Source: Ferrovibrio terrae_A (GTDB lineage Bacteria; Pseudomonadota; Alphaproteobacteria; Ferrovibrionales; Ferrovibrionaceae). Taken from it: DNA of 64,000 bases. Positions 17,218 through 25,226 of the stretch are shown piece by piece (position 1 is the first letter of the stretch; each line of letters opens with the position of its first letter). The DNA lies in assembly GCF_943372915.1 (NCBI RefSeq), contig NZ_CALSAN010000024.1:1-64000 (forward strand), read 5' to 3'. The position numbers were made by a program, and so were the translations under genes. Under the pieces are notes generated by a model. That model was given only the letters and a program-made list of their open reading frames with translations. It was not told the origin of the DNA and searched no databases.

Positions 17218-18177
17218 ATGGCCCGGCCTGTTGTTCTCGTCACCCGCAAGCTGCCGCCGGCGGTGGAAGCGCGCGCAACCCGCGATTACGACGCACGGCT
17301 TAATCCGGATGACCGGATTTACACGGCAGACGCGTTGCTGGCGGCTGCCGCCGGCGCCGATGCCATGCTGATCTGCACCTCGGAGAAAATCACCGCCGAT
17401 CTGGTCGGCCGCCTGCCCGCCAGCATCAAGGTTATCTCGACCTTCTCGGTCGGCTACGAGCATATCGATATCGCCGCCTGCCGGGCGCGCGACATCGTCG
17501 CCGCCAACACTCCCGGCGCAATGACCGAGGCCACCGCCAATATCGCCATGCTGCTGATGCTGGGCGCCGCCCGCCGGGGTTACGAGGCACAGCAGATGGT
17601 GCGCCGGGGCGAATGGAAAGGCTGGACCTCGACCATGCTGCTGGGTGTCGATTTCAGCGGCAAACGGCTCGGCATCTTCGGCATGGGCCGGATCGGCCAG
17701 GCGGTGGCACAGCGTGCCCGCGGCTTCGGCCTGACCATCCACTACCATAACCGCCGCCGCCTGCCCGCCGGCGAGGAGCAGGGCGCGATATTCCATGACA
17801 ACCTGGACAGCCTGCTGGCAGTGAGCGACATCCTGTCGATCAATGCACCATCCTCGCCGGAGACCCGCCATATCCTGAATGCCGCCGCCATCGCCCGGCT
17901 GCCCGATGGCGCCATCGTGGTGAACACGGCCCGCGGCGACATGGTGGAGGATGCCGCCCTGATTGCGGCGCTGACCTGCGGAAAACTGCGTGCCGCCGGA
18001 CTGGATGTGTTTGCCGGCGAACCGAACCTCGACCCGGCCTATCTGGCCTTGCCCAATGCTTATCTGCTGCCGCATCTGGGCAGCGCCACCATCGAAACCC
18101 GCGACCGCATGGGCTTCATGGCGCTGGACAACATCGATGCCGTACTGGCCGGTCGGCCGGCGCCGCATCCGCTTTAG
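17218..18177 (+). CDS. D-2-hydroxyacid dehydrogenase (glyoxylate/hydroxypyruvate reductase type)
   Basis: A 319-residue NAD(P)-dependent enzyme. The Rossmann fold motif is GIFGMGRIGQAVAQ. The catalytic Arg, Glu and His are in NTARGDMV, FAGEPN and LLPHLGSAT. The sequence TFSVGYEHIDI in the substrate domain is typical of the glyoxylate reductase branch. It would reduce glyoxylate or hydroxypyruvate to glycolate or D-glycerate. ATG at 17218 with GGAGG at 17209-17213. It stands alone, divergent from eipB, with the diguanylate cyclase downstream on the same strand. Confidence 0.92.
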   Translation: MARPVVLVTRKLPPAVEARATRDYDARLNPDDRIYTADALLAAAAGADAMLICTSEKITADLVGRLPASIKVISTFSVGYEHIDIAACRARDIVAANTPGAMTEATANIAMLLMLGAARRGYEAQQMVRRGEWKGWTSTMLLGVDFSGKRLGIFGMGRIGQAVAQRARGFGLTIHYHNRRRLPAGEEQGAIFHDNLDSLLAVSDILSINAPSSPETRHILNAAAIARLPDGAIVVNTARGDMVEDAALIAALTCGKLRAAGLDVFAGEPNLDPAYLALPNAYLLPHLGSATIETRDRMGFMALDNIDAVLAGRPAPHPL

Positions 18178-18287
18178 ACCCCGCCGCCACGATTCGGCCA
18201 TCCTGGTAATCCTGTCGATCCCGGGAGACCGGCAAATTCTGCCTTGAGGCTTTTGGAAATATTGTGAGTTTTCTGCAATTTTCCCTC

Positions 18288-18303
18288 TGGCATATGCCTT
18301 GCT
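18288..18303 (+). promoter_or_regulatory. Sigma-54-like -24/-12 promoter
   Basis: TGGCATATGCCTTGCT matches the sigma-54 pattern TGGCAyr-N4-TTGCT, with the GG and GC elements 10 nt apart. It ends 16-28 bp before the possible start codons of the diguanylate cyclase. The inner GGCATATGCC is also a perfect palindrome, so a protein-binding site is an alternative reading. Confidence 0.45.
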
Positions 18304-18328
18304 TTGTTAAAAGCGAGGAATGATTGCC

Positions 18329-19036
18329 ATGATGCCCGCAAACGATTCACCGCTGCCCACCTGGACCCTCGCCACCCCTGGCGAGACCGGCGCGCCCACA
18401 TCCGCCGGCTTTGCCAGCCTGGTGCTGCGGCTGCGGCTGGCGCTGCGCCGCGATCCCGACCCGATCAAGCGAAACCTGGTCGAGCAGATTCTGACGGCGG
18501 CGGCCGAAAGCGAGCAGCAGCTGATCGACCAGGCCGGCCGCATCGCCGAGCTGGAGGCTCTCTCCACCACCGACGAACTGACCGGCCTGCCCAACCGCCG
18601 TGCCTTCGAAAGCTTCATGGCCAACGATCTGGCCCGTGCACGCCGCGATGGTCATGGCGGCACGCTCGCCTTCCTCGACCTCGACCGGTTCAAGGCCATC
18701 AACGACCGCTACGGCCATGCCGCCGGCGACGCCGTGCTGTGCCAGATCGCCCTGCGCCTGCGCCCGATCGCACGTGCCACCGACTGCCTCGCCCGCCTGC
18801 ATGGCGACGAATTCGTGCTGGCGATGCCCGGCGCCACCCGCGACCAGGCGGAAACCCGCCTGACCGAACTGGCGGTGCGCATCGAGCGCCAGCCCCTGCG
18901 TTTTGGCGACAGCCTGATCCCGGTCGGCATCAGCTATGGTCTGGCCGGGTACGATGGCCAGGCCGACCTGCAGGGCCTGCTGCGCGAGGGCGACCGCGCC
19001 ATGTATATCCGCAAGCAGGACCGCCGCGGCAGCTGA
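18329..19036 (+). CDS. Diguanylate cyclase with HGDEF active site
   Basis: A roughly 235-residue cytoplasmic protein. An N-terminal helical segment (about 1-75, ending in a short coiled coil QQLIDQAGRIAELEALS) leads into a GGDEF domain starting TTDELTGLPNRRAF. Metal-binding FLDLDRFKAIND is intact. The signature loop reads RLHGDEF, with His in place of the first Gly. The I-site RxxD (RATD) lies five residues upstream and is intact. Whether the variant still makes c-di-GMP is open. The start may be 18320, 18329 or 18332; GCGAGGA at 18313-18319 favours 18329. A sigma-54-like promoter precedes it. Confidence 0.85.
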   Translation: MMPANDSPLPTWTLATPGETGAPTSAGFASLVLRLRLALRRDPDPIKRNLVEQILTAAAESEQQLIDQAGRIAELEALSTTDELTGLPNRRAFESFMANDLARARRDGHGGTLAFLDLDRFKAINDRYGHAAGDAVLCQIALRLRPIARATDCLARLHGDEFVLAMPGATRDQAETRLTELAVRIERQPLRFGDSLIPVGISYGLAGYDGQADLQGLLREGDRAMYIRKQDRRGS

Positions 19037-19143
19037 CCGCCCGCCCTTCACAGACCGCCGCGCGTTGCCAGCCGCGCGCTATCCGGGCTAGACAGTATCC
19101 CTCGATACTGCCCGCCCCCAGGATAGCGCCAAGGACTGCAACC

Positions 19144-19605
19144 ATGAGCCACGACGCCCGCCTAGCCGCCCTCAAGATCGAGCTGCCCGCCCCCGCCGCG
19201 CCGGCCGCCAACTACGTCCCCACCGTGATCGCTGGCAACCTGCTGTTCGTCGCCGGCCAGATCACCATCTTCAACGGTGAAGTGCGCTATCTCGGCAAGC
19301 TGGGCGCTGGCATCGACATCGAGACCGGCAAGCAGGCGGCGCGCCTGTGCGGCCTCAACATCATCTCGCAGGCCCGCAATGCCCTGGGCGGCAGCCTCGA
19401 CCGCATCAAGCGCTGCGCCAAGGTTGGCGGCTTCGTCAACTGCACGCCCGATTTCATCGATCATCCGCAGGTGATCAACGGCGCCTCCGACCTGATGGTG
19501 GATGTGTTCGGCGAGGCCGGCAAACATGCCCGTTTCGCTGTCGGCGCCGTATCGCTGCCGCGCGGCGTTGCTGTCGAAGTCGACGCCATCTTCGAAATCG
19601 CCTGA
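19144..19605 (+). CDS. RidA-family protein, copy 1
   Basis: A 153-residue YjgF/YER057c/UK114-family protein, of the longer type found in Alphaproteobacteria. The family strand NLLFVAGQITIFNGEVRY is near the N-terminus, and the C-terminal block HARFAVGAVSLPRGVAVEV carries the arginine that in RidA binds the carboxylate of imine substrates. RidA deaminates reactive enamines/imines from PLP enzymes; several family members have other roles. The second copy starts 4 bp after its stop, so the two are cotranscribed. Confidence 0.88.
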   Translation: MSHDARLAALKIELPAPAAPAANYVPTVIAGNLLFVAGQITIFNGEVRYLGKLGAGIDIETGKQAARLCGLNIISQARNALGGSLDRIKRCAKVGGFVNCTPDFIDHPQVINGASDLMVDVFGEAGKHARFAVGAVSLPRGVAVEVDAIFEIA

Positions 19606-19609
19606 GCCG

Positions 19610-20089
19610 ATGAGCGGCCCGATGGCCGGCATGGTCGCCGCCCGCCTGCATGCCAGCGGGCTGCACCTGCCTCCAGCGCCAACGCCGGTGGCCAGCTATG
19701 TCGGCTTCGTCACCGTCGGCAAACTGGTGCATGTCGCCGGTGTCGGCCCCACCTGGGGCCCCGAGATCCGCTATCGCGGCAAGGTCGGCGGCACGCTGAG
19801 CTTCGAGGATGGCTATGCCGCCGCCGCCCTCACCGCACTGAACCTGCTGGCGCATATGGAAGTCGCCTGCGGTGGCGACCTTGACCGCATTGCCTGCTGC
19901 GTCAAACTGCTGTGCCTGGTCAATGCGGTGCCCGATTTCATGGATGCACAGAAGGTCGCCAATGGCGCCACCGACCTGCTGACCGATCTGTTCGGCGTCG
20001 AGAACCGGCCGGCCCGCACCACGACGGCGTCGCCTTCGCTTCCCTTCGACATCGCCTTCGAGGCCGATGCCGTGTTTCTGCTGCACTGA
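19610..20089 (+). CDS. RidA-family protein, copy 2
   Basis: A 159-residue paralogue of the preceding gene. Corresponding blocks are KLVHVAGVGPTWGPEIRYRGKVGG, spanning the first strands, and NAVPDFMDAQKVANGATDLL, matching the copy 1 segment with PDFIDHPQVINGASDLM. The C-terminal strand is more diverged (ARTTTASPSLPFDIAFEAD): the GAVSLP region of copy 1 is replaced, although an arginine remains at the equivalent place. Family trimers can mix subunits, so a heteromeric complex is possible but only inferred. ATG at 19610 directly follows the copy 1 stop; the gene ends 9 bp before a glycerophosphodiesterase. Confidence 0.83.
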   Translation: MSGPMAGMVAARLHASGLHLPPAPTPVASYVGFVTVGKLVHVAGVGPTWGPEIRYRGKVGGTLSFEDGYAAAALTALNLLAHMEVACGGDLDRIACCVKLLCLVNAVPDFMDAQKVANGATDLLTDLFGVENRPARTTTASPSLPFDIAFEADAVFLLH

Positions 20090-20098
20090 GAGTTCCGC

Positions 20099-20854
20099 AT
20101 GGCCCGCACCGACATTCCGAAATGGCTGACCAAGACCCCGGTGGCGCATCGCGGCCTGCATGACATCGCCAAGGGCGTGCCGGAAAACTCCCTGCTTGCC
20201 TTCCGCAAGGCGATGGAAGCCGGCTATGCCATCGAGACCGACGTGCGCATCACCGGTGACCAGCAGGTGGTGGTGTTCCACGATCCCGACCTCACGCGGC
20301 TCTGTGGCCGTGAGGGCATCGTCAACCGGATGCCGCTGGCCGAGCTGAAGACGCTGAAACTGCTGGGCACCGAGGAAACCGTGCCGAGCTTCCGCGACCT
20401 GCTCGATCTGGTGCAGGGCGCCGTGCCGCTGGTGGTCGAGATCAAGAAGGACAAGGGCGAGCCGGTCGGCACGCTGGAAACCAGCGTGGCCCGCATGTTG
20501 CAGCATTATCCCGGCCCGTTCGTGGTGCAGTCGTTCAATCCGCGTACCGTGAAATGGTTCGAGAAGAACGCGCCGCAGATCGTGCGCGGCCAGATCTCGA
20601 CCGACCTTGCCAATATGACCAAGGGCCTGAGCTGGTTTACCAAGCTGCAGCTGAAACGCGCCCTGATGAATGGTTACGGCAACCCCGATTTCCTCGCCTA
20701 TGACGTGCGCGACCTGCCATCGGAAATCACCGCGGCGGCACGGCGGCGCGGCCTGCCGCTGCTCAGCTGGACCGTGCGCACGCCGTCGGAACGGGCGCGC
20801 GCGGCCGCCCATGCCGACAATGTGATCTTCGAGGACCTGTCGACCCAGGCATGA
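20099..20854 (+). CDS. ugpQ: Cytoplasmic glycerophosphodiester phosphodiesterase
   Basis: A 251-residue GDPD enzyme without signal peptide. The core begins PVAHRGLHDIAKGVPENSLL, with catalytic HRG and the ENS motif. The metal-binding pair is in IETDVRITGD, and the second histidine in VVFHDPDLTRL. The end of the fold is LSWTVRTPSERARA. It converts glycerophosphodiesters to sn-glycerol-3-phosphate, feeding phospholipid recycling. It sits in a tight forward run with the RidA genes (9 bp) and the FemAB-like gene (10 bp). Confidence 0.92.
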   Translation: MARTDIPKWLTKTPVAHRGLHDIAKGVPENSLLAFRKAMEAGYAIETDVRITGDQQVVVFHDPDLTRLCGREGIVNRMPLAELKTLKLLGTEETVPSFRDLLDLVQGAVPLVVEIKKDKGEPVGTLETSVARMLQHYPGPFVVQSFNPRTVKWFEKNAPQIVRGQISTDLANMTKGLSWFTKLQLKRALMNGYGNPDFLAYDVRDLPSEITAAARRRGLPLLSWTVRTPSERARAAAHADNVIFEDLSTQA

Positions 20855-20864
20855 TTGTATTGGC

Positions 20865-22055
20865 ATGACAGGCCGCACCGCCGGGGCAGCAAGCAAAATC
20901 ACCATCCGCGCGCTGGCGCGGATCGCCGAGCTGCCGGCCGCGGCCTGGGACGCCTGTGCAGGCGACGAAAACCCTTTCGTCTGCTATGCCTTTCTCGATG
21001 CCCTGGAGCAATCGGGCTGCGTCACGCCACGCACCGGCTGGCAACCGACCCATCTGGTGGCCGAGGATGAATCCGGCGCGGTGATCGGCGCCCTGCCGCT
21101 CTACATCAAGGGGCACAGCCAGGGCGAATACATCTTCGATCACGGCTGGGCCGAGGGCTATGCGCGTGCCGGCGGACAGTATTATCCCAAGCTGCTGGCT
21201 GCCGTGCCCTTCTCGCCGGTCACCGGGCCGCGCTTCCTGGTGGCGCCGGGCCAGGATTTCCCCAGCGTGGCCGGCGCGCTGCTGCAGGGCGCCCGCGAGA
21301 TCGTGAAACGCTACGGCCTCTCGTCCCTGCATGTGAATTTCCTCACCGAGTCCGAGGCCGGCTGGGCCGAGGGCAACGGCCTGCTGCTGCGCATCGGTGA
21401 GCAGTTCCATTGGCAAAATGACGGCTACGCCGATTTCGATGCCTTCCTGGCGCAGCTGGCCTCGCGCAAGCGCAAGGCGATCCGCAAGGAGCGCCGCGAT
21501 GCTGTCGAGGTCGGCATCGAGATCCAGACGCTGCAGGGCTCCGCCCTGACCGATGAACACTGGGATGCGTTTTTCGACTTCTACATGGATACCGGCAGCC
21601 GCAAATGGGGCCGGCCGTATCTAAACCGCGATTTCTTCCGCCGCCTGCAGGCCAGCATGGCCGACCGTATCGTGCTGGTGATGGCGCAGCGCGCGGGCCG
21701 CTGGATCGCCGGTGCCTGGAACATGCTGGGCCGCGACACGCTCTATGGCCGCAACTGGGGCTGCATCGAGTATCATCCCTGCCTGCATTTCGAATGCTGC
21801 TATTACCAGGCCATCGACTATGCCATCCGGCATGGCCTCAGCCGCGTCGAGGCCGGCGCCCAGGGTGAGCACAAGCTGGCCCGCGGCTACCTGCCGGTGC
21901 CGATCCATTCGGTGCACTGGATGGCCGAACCGGCCTTCCAGACTGCCGTGGCCCGCTTCCTCAAGGAGGAACGCGCCTATATGACCGGCATGATCGCCGC
22001 CATGGACCAGCACTCACCCTTTCGTCAGGTGACGGCGCCCGAGGAAAGCGAATAG
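20865..22055 (+). CDS. FemAB-like / DUF482 GNAT-fold acyltransferase
   Basis: A 396-residue protein of the DUF482 family, proposed to be a peptidogalycan or peptidoglycan-related N-acyltransferase with a duplicated GNAT fold. Landmarks are ENPFVCYAFLDALEQSG at the N-terminus, YIFDHGWAEGYARAGGQYYPKL, the basic stretch LASRKRKAIRKERRD typical of the family, and NWGCIEYHPCLHFECCYYQ towards the C-terminus. The substrate is not established. ATG at 20865, 10 bp after the glycerophosphodiesterase stop, so probably in the same operon. Confidence 0.85.
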   Translation: MTGRTAGAASKITIRALARIAELPAAAWDACAGDENPFVCYAFLDALEQSGCVTPRTGWQPTHLVAEDESGAVIGALPLYIKGHSQGEYIFDHGWAEGYARAGGQYYPKLLAAVPFSPVTGPRFLVAPGQDFPSVAGALLQGAREIVKRYGLSSLHVNFLTESEAGWAEGNGLLLRIGEQFHWQNDGYADFDAFLAQLASRKRKAIRKERRDAVEVGIEIQTLQGSALTDEHWDAFFDFYMDTGSRKWGRPYLNRDFFRRLQASMADRIVLVMAQRAGRWIAGAWNMLGRDTLYGRNWGCIEYHPCLHFECCYYQAIDYAIRHGLSRVEAGAQGEHKLARGYLPVPIHSVHWMAEPAFQTAVARFLKEERAYMTGMIAAMDQHSPFRQVTAPEESE

Positions 22056-22108
22056 TCTGTGTGCCAGACCCGGGATAACATCGGGGCACAGGCAGGGAGG
22101 ACGATGAC

Positions 22109-22537
22109 ATGGCGGGCACACCGCATGACGGCGGCTGCATTTTCTGCAAGATCGTGAAGGGCGAAGCGCCGAGCTTCAAGCTCTACGAGGACGACCACAC
22201 CTTTGCCATCATGGATATCAATCCGTTCAACCACGGCCATGCGCTGGTGCTGAGCAAGGGCCATTTCCCCAACCTGTTCGAGGCGAGCGATGACAGCATC
22301 GCCGCGGTGGCCCGCACCGCCAAGAAGATCGCGGTGGCTGTCGCCGATGCCGTGACCAACGATGGCATCAATATCGTGCAGGCCAACGGGCCGGGTGCGG
22401 CCCAGTCGGTGCTGCATTACCACGTGCATGTGCTGCCGCGCCGTCTGGGCGACAATGCCAAGCTGAACTGGAGCCTGTCGCCGGGCGACCATGAAGCCAT
22501 CGCGAAACTGGCTGCCGATATCAAGGCAAGACTGTAA
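22109..22537 (+). CDS. HIT-family nucleotide hydrolase/transferase
   Basis: A 142-residue histidine-triad protein. The triad HYHVHVLPR near residue 105 carries the catalytic central histidine. Two cysteines near the N-terminus (GGCIFCKIVKGE) are typical of the Hint branch and may bind zinc. NPFNHGHALVLSKGHFPN is the family's nucleotide-binding segment. Such proteins hydrolyse aminoacyl- or phosphoramidate-linked AMP. The start at 22109 has GGGAGG at 22095-22100. It follows the acyltransferase by 53 bp. Confidence 0.92.
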   Translation: MAGTPHDGGCIFCKIVKGEAPSFKLYEDDHTFAIMDINPFNHGHALVLSKGHFPNLFEASDDSIAAVARTAKKIAVAVADAVTNDGINIVQANGPGAAQSVLHYHVHVLPRRLGDNAKLNWSLSPGDHEAIAKLAADIKARL

Positions 22538-22560
22538 GCTCTGACCATGCGAGTCAGATC

Positions 22561-23235
22561 GTGAAATCCAGGTATCTGCTGGTCCTGCCGCTGCTGCTGC
22601 TGGCGAGTCTGCCGGCCATGGCGGCCGAGGATTATGCCGCGCAATGCCAGGAACAGGCGCAGCGCGGCCTGACCAGCGCCTGTGAACAGGCGATTGCCGC
22701 CAATCCGCAGGATGCCGAGTTGCGCGCCCTGCTCGGCCATGCGCATTTCGCCAGCGGCGCCTATGCCGAGGGGCTGCAGGCCCTGCGGGCTGCTGTCACT
22801 GTCTCGGGCGGAGCCGCCGCCTATCGCTACCGCTTTGCCGGTTTTGCCGCACTGATCAACGAATACGCCCAGGCAGCCGAAGAACTGGAACTGGCCGTCA
22901 TGACCGCACCCAATGATGTGAAGATCTGGACCCTGCTGGCCGACTGCTACCGCTATATGAAGAACGCGAAGCAGGCCCTGCGTGCCGGCCGGCAGGCCGC
23001 CGAACTGGGCGATCCGGCCGAAGCCTATATCCTCGCCTCGCGCTACAACAGCGGCGACGGCGTGGCCGTCGACCCGGAGGAGGAACTGCGCTGGCTGGAG
23101 CGGTCGGCCAAGGCCGGCTACGTCGCCGCCATGCTGGACCTGGCGCAGCTCTATGCCGATGGCCGCCCCGGCATTCCCGCCGATCCGGCAAAGCGCAAAT
23201 ACTGGAAAGACAAGGTGCGCAGCAAACTCAACTAG
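22561..23235 (+). CDS. Exported TPR/Sel1-repeat protein
   Basis: A 224-residue protein with a signal peptide (YLLVLPLLLLASLPAMAAE). Residues about 50-140 form TPR-like helical pairs (ALLGHAHFASGAYAEGLQAL, ELAVMTAPNDVKIWTLLADC). Two Sel1-like repeats follow, the clearer being GYVAAMLDLAQLYADGRPGI. Such repeats bind proteins; a periplasmic scaffolding role is inferred. The GTG start at 22561 lies 23 bp after the HIT stop, with no strong ribosome-binding site. It is convergent with the ABC permease, 3 bp between stops. Confidence 0.8.
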   Translation: MKSRYLLVLPLLLLASLPAMAAEDYAAQCQEQAQRGLTSACEQAIAANPQDAELRALLGHAHFASGAYAEGLQALRAAVTVSGGAAAYRYRFAGFAALINEYAQAAEELELAVMTAPNDVKIWTLLADCYRYMKNAKQALRAGRQAAELGDPAEAYILASRYNSGDGVAVDPEEELRWLERSAKAGYVAAMLDLAQLYADGRPGIPADPAKRKYWKDKVRSKLN

Positions 23236-23238
23236 CGC

Positions 23239-24177
23239 TCAGCGCAGCTTGGGATTCAGCGCATCGCGCAGCCAGTCGCCCAGCACATTCACCGCCAGCA
23301 CCAGCAGCACCAGGGTCATCGCCGGGAAGAAGGTGATCCACCATTCGCCGCTGAACAGGAAGCTCTGGCCGACACGGATCAGGGTGCCCAGCGACGGCTG
23401 CGTCGGCGGCACGCCAACGCCGAGGAAGCTGAGCGTCGCCTCCGACAGCACCGCCAGCGCCAGGCCGACGGTGGCCAGCACCAGCACCGGCCCCAGCGTA
23501 TTCGGCAGCACATGGCGCAGCACGATAACCCAGGAAGGCTGGCCGATCACGCGGGCCGCCGAGACATAATCCTTGTGCCGCTCCACCAGCGCCGCCGAAC
23601 GGGCGACGCGGGCAAATTGCGGCCAGTCGGCGATGCCGATTGCGAAGATCAGCACGAAAATGGCGATTTCATTGTGCAGCTCGCGCGGCAGCGCCGTGCG
23701 GGTGACGCCATCGATGGTCAGCGCGATCAGGATGCTGGGGATGGTGAGCTGCACATCGGCGGTGCGCATCACGGCCACATCCAGCCAGCCGCCGCGATAG
23801 CCGCAGAGCACGCCGATCAGGGTGCCGAACACGGCGGCGAAGGCAATCGCGGCGAAGCCGACCAGCAGTGAGATACGGCTGCCATACAGGATGGTGGACA
23901 GCAGGTCGCGGCCCTGGTCGTCGGTGCCGAGCAGATAGGGCATCTTGCCCTCGTCGGTCCAGGCCGGCGCGGTGAAGGCATCCATCAGTTTCAGGGCACC
24001 CGGATCGAAGGGATTGAACGGCGCCACCAGCGGGGCAAACACCGCCGCCAGGATGATAACCACGGCCACCACGGCGGCGATCACCACCGATGGCGAGCTG
24101 CGGAAGCTGAAGGCCAGGTCGCTGTCATACCAGCGGCGCAGCATGGCAAGGGGTGTATTCATGGGGGGCGTGCTCAT
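23239..24177 (-). CDS. Peptide-type ABC importer, inner-membrane permease (DppC-like)
   Basis: A 312-residue permease. The N-terminal cytoplasmic segment and first helix (SVVIAAVVAVVIILAAVFAP) are typical of DppC/OppC. After the LLGTDDQGRDLLS motif come five more helices and the EAA-type loop around YVSAARVIGQPSWVIVLRHVLPN, which contacts the ATPase. It forms the channel with the DppB-like subunit. The ATG at 24177 overlaps the upstream permease stop by 4 bp. No ATPase gene follows; the next gene is convergent. Confidence 0.92.
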   Translation of the reverse strand: MSTPPMNTPLAMLRRWYDSDLAFSFRSSPSVVIAAVVAVVIILAAVFAPLVAPFNPFDPGALKLMDAFTAPAWTDEGKMPYLLGTDDQGRDLLSTILYGSRISLLVGFAAIAFAAVFGTLIGVLCGYRGGWLDVAVMRTADVQLTIPSILIALTIDGVTRTALPRELHNEIAIFVLIFAIGIADWPQFARVARSAALVERHKDYVSAARVIGQPSWVIVLRHVLPNTLGPVLVLATVGLALAVLSEATLSFLGVGVPPTQPSLGTLIRVGQSFLFSGEWWITFFPAMTLVLLVLAVNVLGDWLRDALNPKLR

Positions 24178-25166
24178 GTTGCCTTCCCCGCCGCCTTGGC
24201 ACGATCCACCCTCAGGCGTGGATCGATCACGAAATAGGCCAGATCGACCATCAGGTTGAGCACCACGAACATCGCACCCACCAGCACCAGATAGGCCGCC
24301 ATCACCGGGATATCGGCAAAGCCGACCGCCTGGATGAACAACAGCCCCATCCCCGGCCACTGGAACACCGTTTCGGTGACGATGGAAAAGGCAATCAGGC
24401 CGCCGATCTGCAGGCCAACGATGGTGACAACCGGCATCATGGTGTTCTTCAGCGCGTGGCGGAAATGCACGACGCGGTTGCTGAGGCCGCGGGCACGGGC
24501 GAATTTGATATAATCGGTGCGCAGCACTTCCATCATCTCGGTGCGCACCAGGCGCAGCACCAGGGTAAGCTGGTACAGGCTGAGCGTGATCGCCGGCATG
24601 ATGATGGCGGCCCAGCCCGATTTGGTCAGGAAACCGGTGGTCCACCAGCCGAGCGACACCACCTGCCCGCGCCCGAAGCTGGGCAGCAAGTCGAACTGTA
24701 CCGACAGCAGGTAGATCAGGCCGATGCCGATGACGAAGGTGGGCAACGACACGCCGACGAGGCTGGTGGTCAGCACCACGCGGCTGAACCAGCTGTCACG
24801 CCGCAGCGCCGTATAGACACCCAGCGGCAGGCCAATGACCAGCGAGGCCAGCGCCGAAAGGAAAACCAGTTCCAGGGTGGCCGGCAGGCGTTCCTGGATC
24901 AGCGCCGCCACCGGACGCTTCATGCGGTAGGACAGACCGAAATTGCCCTGCACCGCATTGCCGAGGAAACGGGCGAACTGTACCGGCGCGGGATCGTCGA
25001 GACCCAGCTGGTCGCGCAGCTCCTGGCGGTCCGTGGTCGTGGCTTCCTGCCCGACCATGTTGTTGATCGGGTCGCCGACGTAATTGAACAAAAGGAAAGC
25101 GACCAGAGCGACAGCCAGCATGACCGCCAGCGCCTGCGCCAGTCGTCCGACAATGTAACCGAGCAT
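24174..25166 (-). CDS. Peptide-type ABC importer, inner-membrane permease (DppB-like)
   Basis: A 330-residue permease with six predicted helices. The N-terminus MLGYIVGRLAQALAVMLAVA is typical of DppB/OppB first helices. The cytoplasmic coupling loop is YIKFARARGLSNRVVHFRHALKN. The segment LGLDDPAPVQFARFLGNAVQG is the periplasmic family signature. It pairs with the downstream DppC-like subunit and receives substrate from the binding protein encoded upstream. A 12-bp perfect hairpin separates it from the binding-protein gene. Confidence 0.92.
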   Translation of the reverse strand: MLGYIVGRLAQALAVMLAVALVAFLLFNYVGDPINNMVGQEATTTDRQELRDQLGLDDPAPVQFARFLGNAVQGNFGLSYRMKRPVAALIQERLPATLELVFLSALASLVIGLPLGVYTALRRDSWFSRVVLTTSLVGVSLPTFVIGIGLIYLLSVQFDLLPSFGRGQVVSLGWWTTGFLTKSGWAAIIMPAITLSLYQLTLVLRLVRTEMMEVLRTDYIKFARARGLSNRVVHFRHALKNTMMPVVTIVGLQIGGLIAFSIVTETVFQWPGMGLLFIQAVGFADIPVMAAYLVLVGAMFVVLNLMVDLAYFVIDPRLRVDRAKAAGKAT

Positions 25167-25190
25167 GGGGCCTGTACTTGCAATAAGACT

Positions 25191-25220
25191 CCGCCGCCCC
25201 GGTGTGATCCGGGGCGGCGG
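25191..25220 (-). other. GC-rich hairpin between binding-protein and permease genes
   Basis: A perfect 12-bp stem (CCGCCGCCCCGG at 25191-25202, CCGGGGCGGCGG at 25209-25220) with a 6-nt loop, 6 bp after the binding-protein stop. No T-tract follows on the minus strand, so partial termination or a 3'-end-protecting structure favouring binding-protein mRNA is more likely than full termination. Confidence 0.7.
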
Positions 25221-25226
25221 CGCGTG

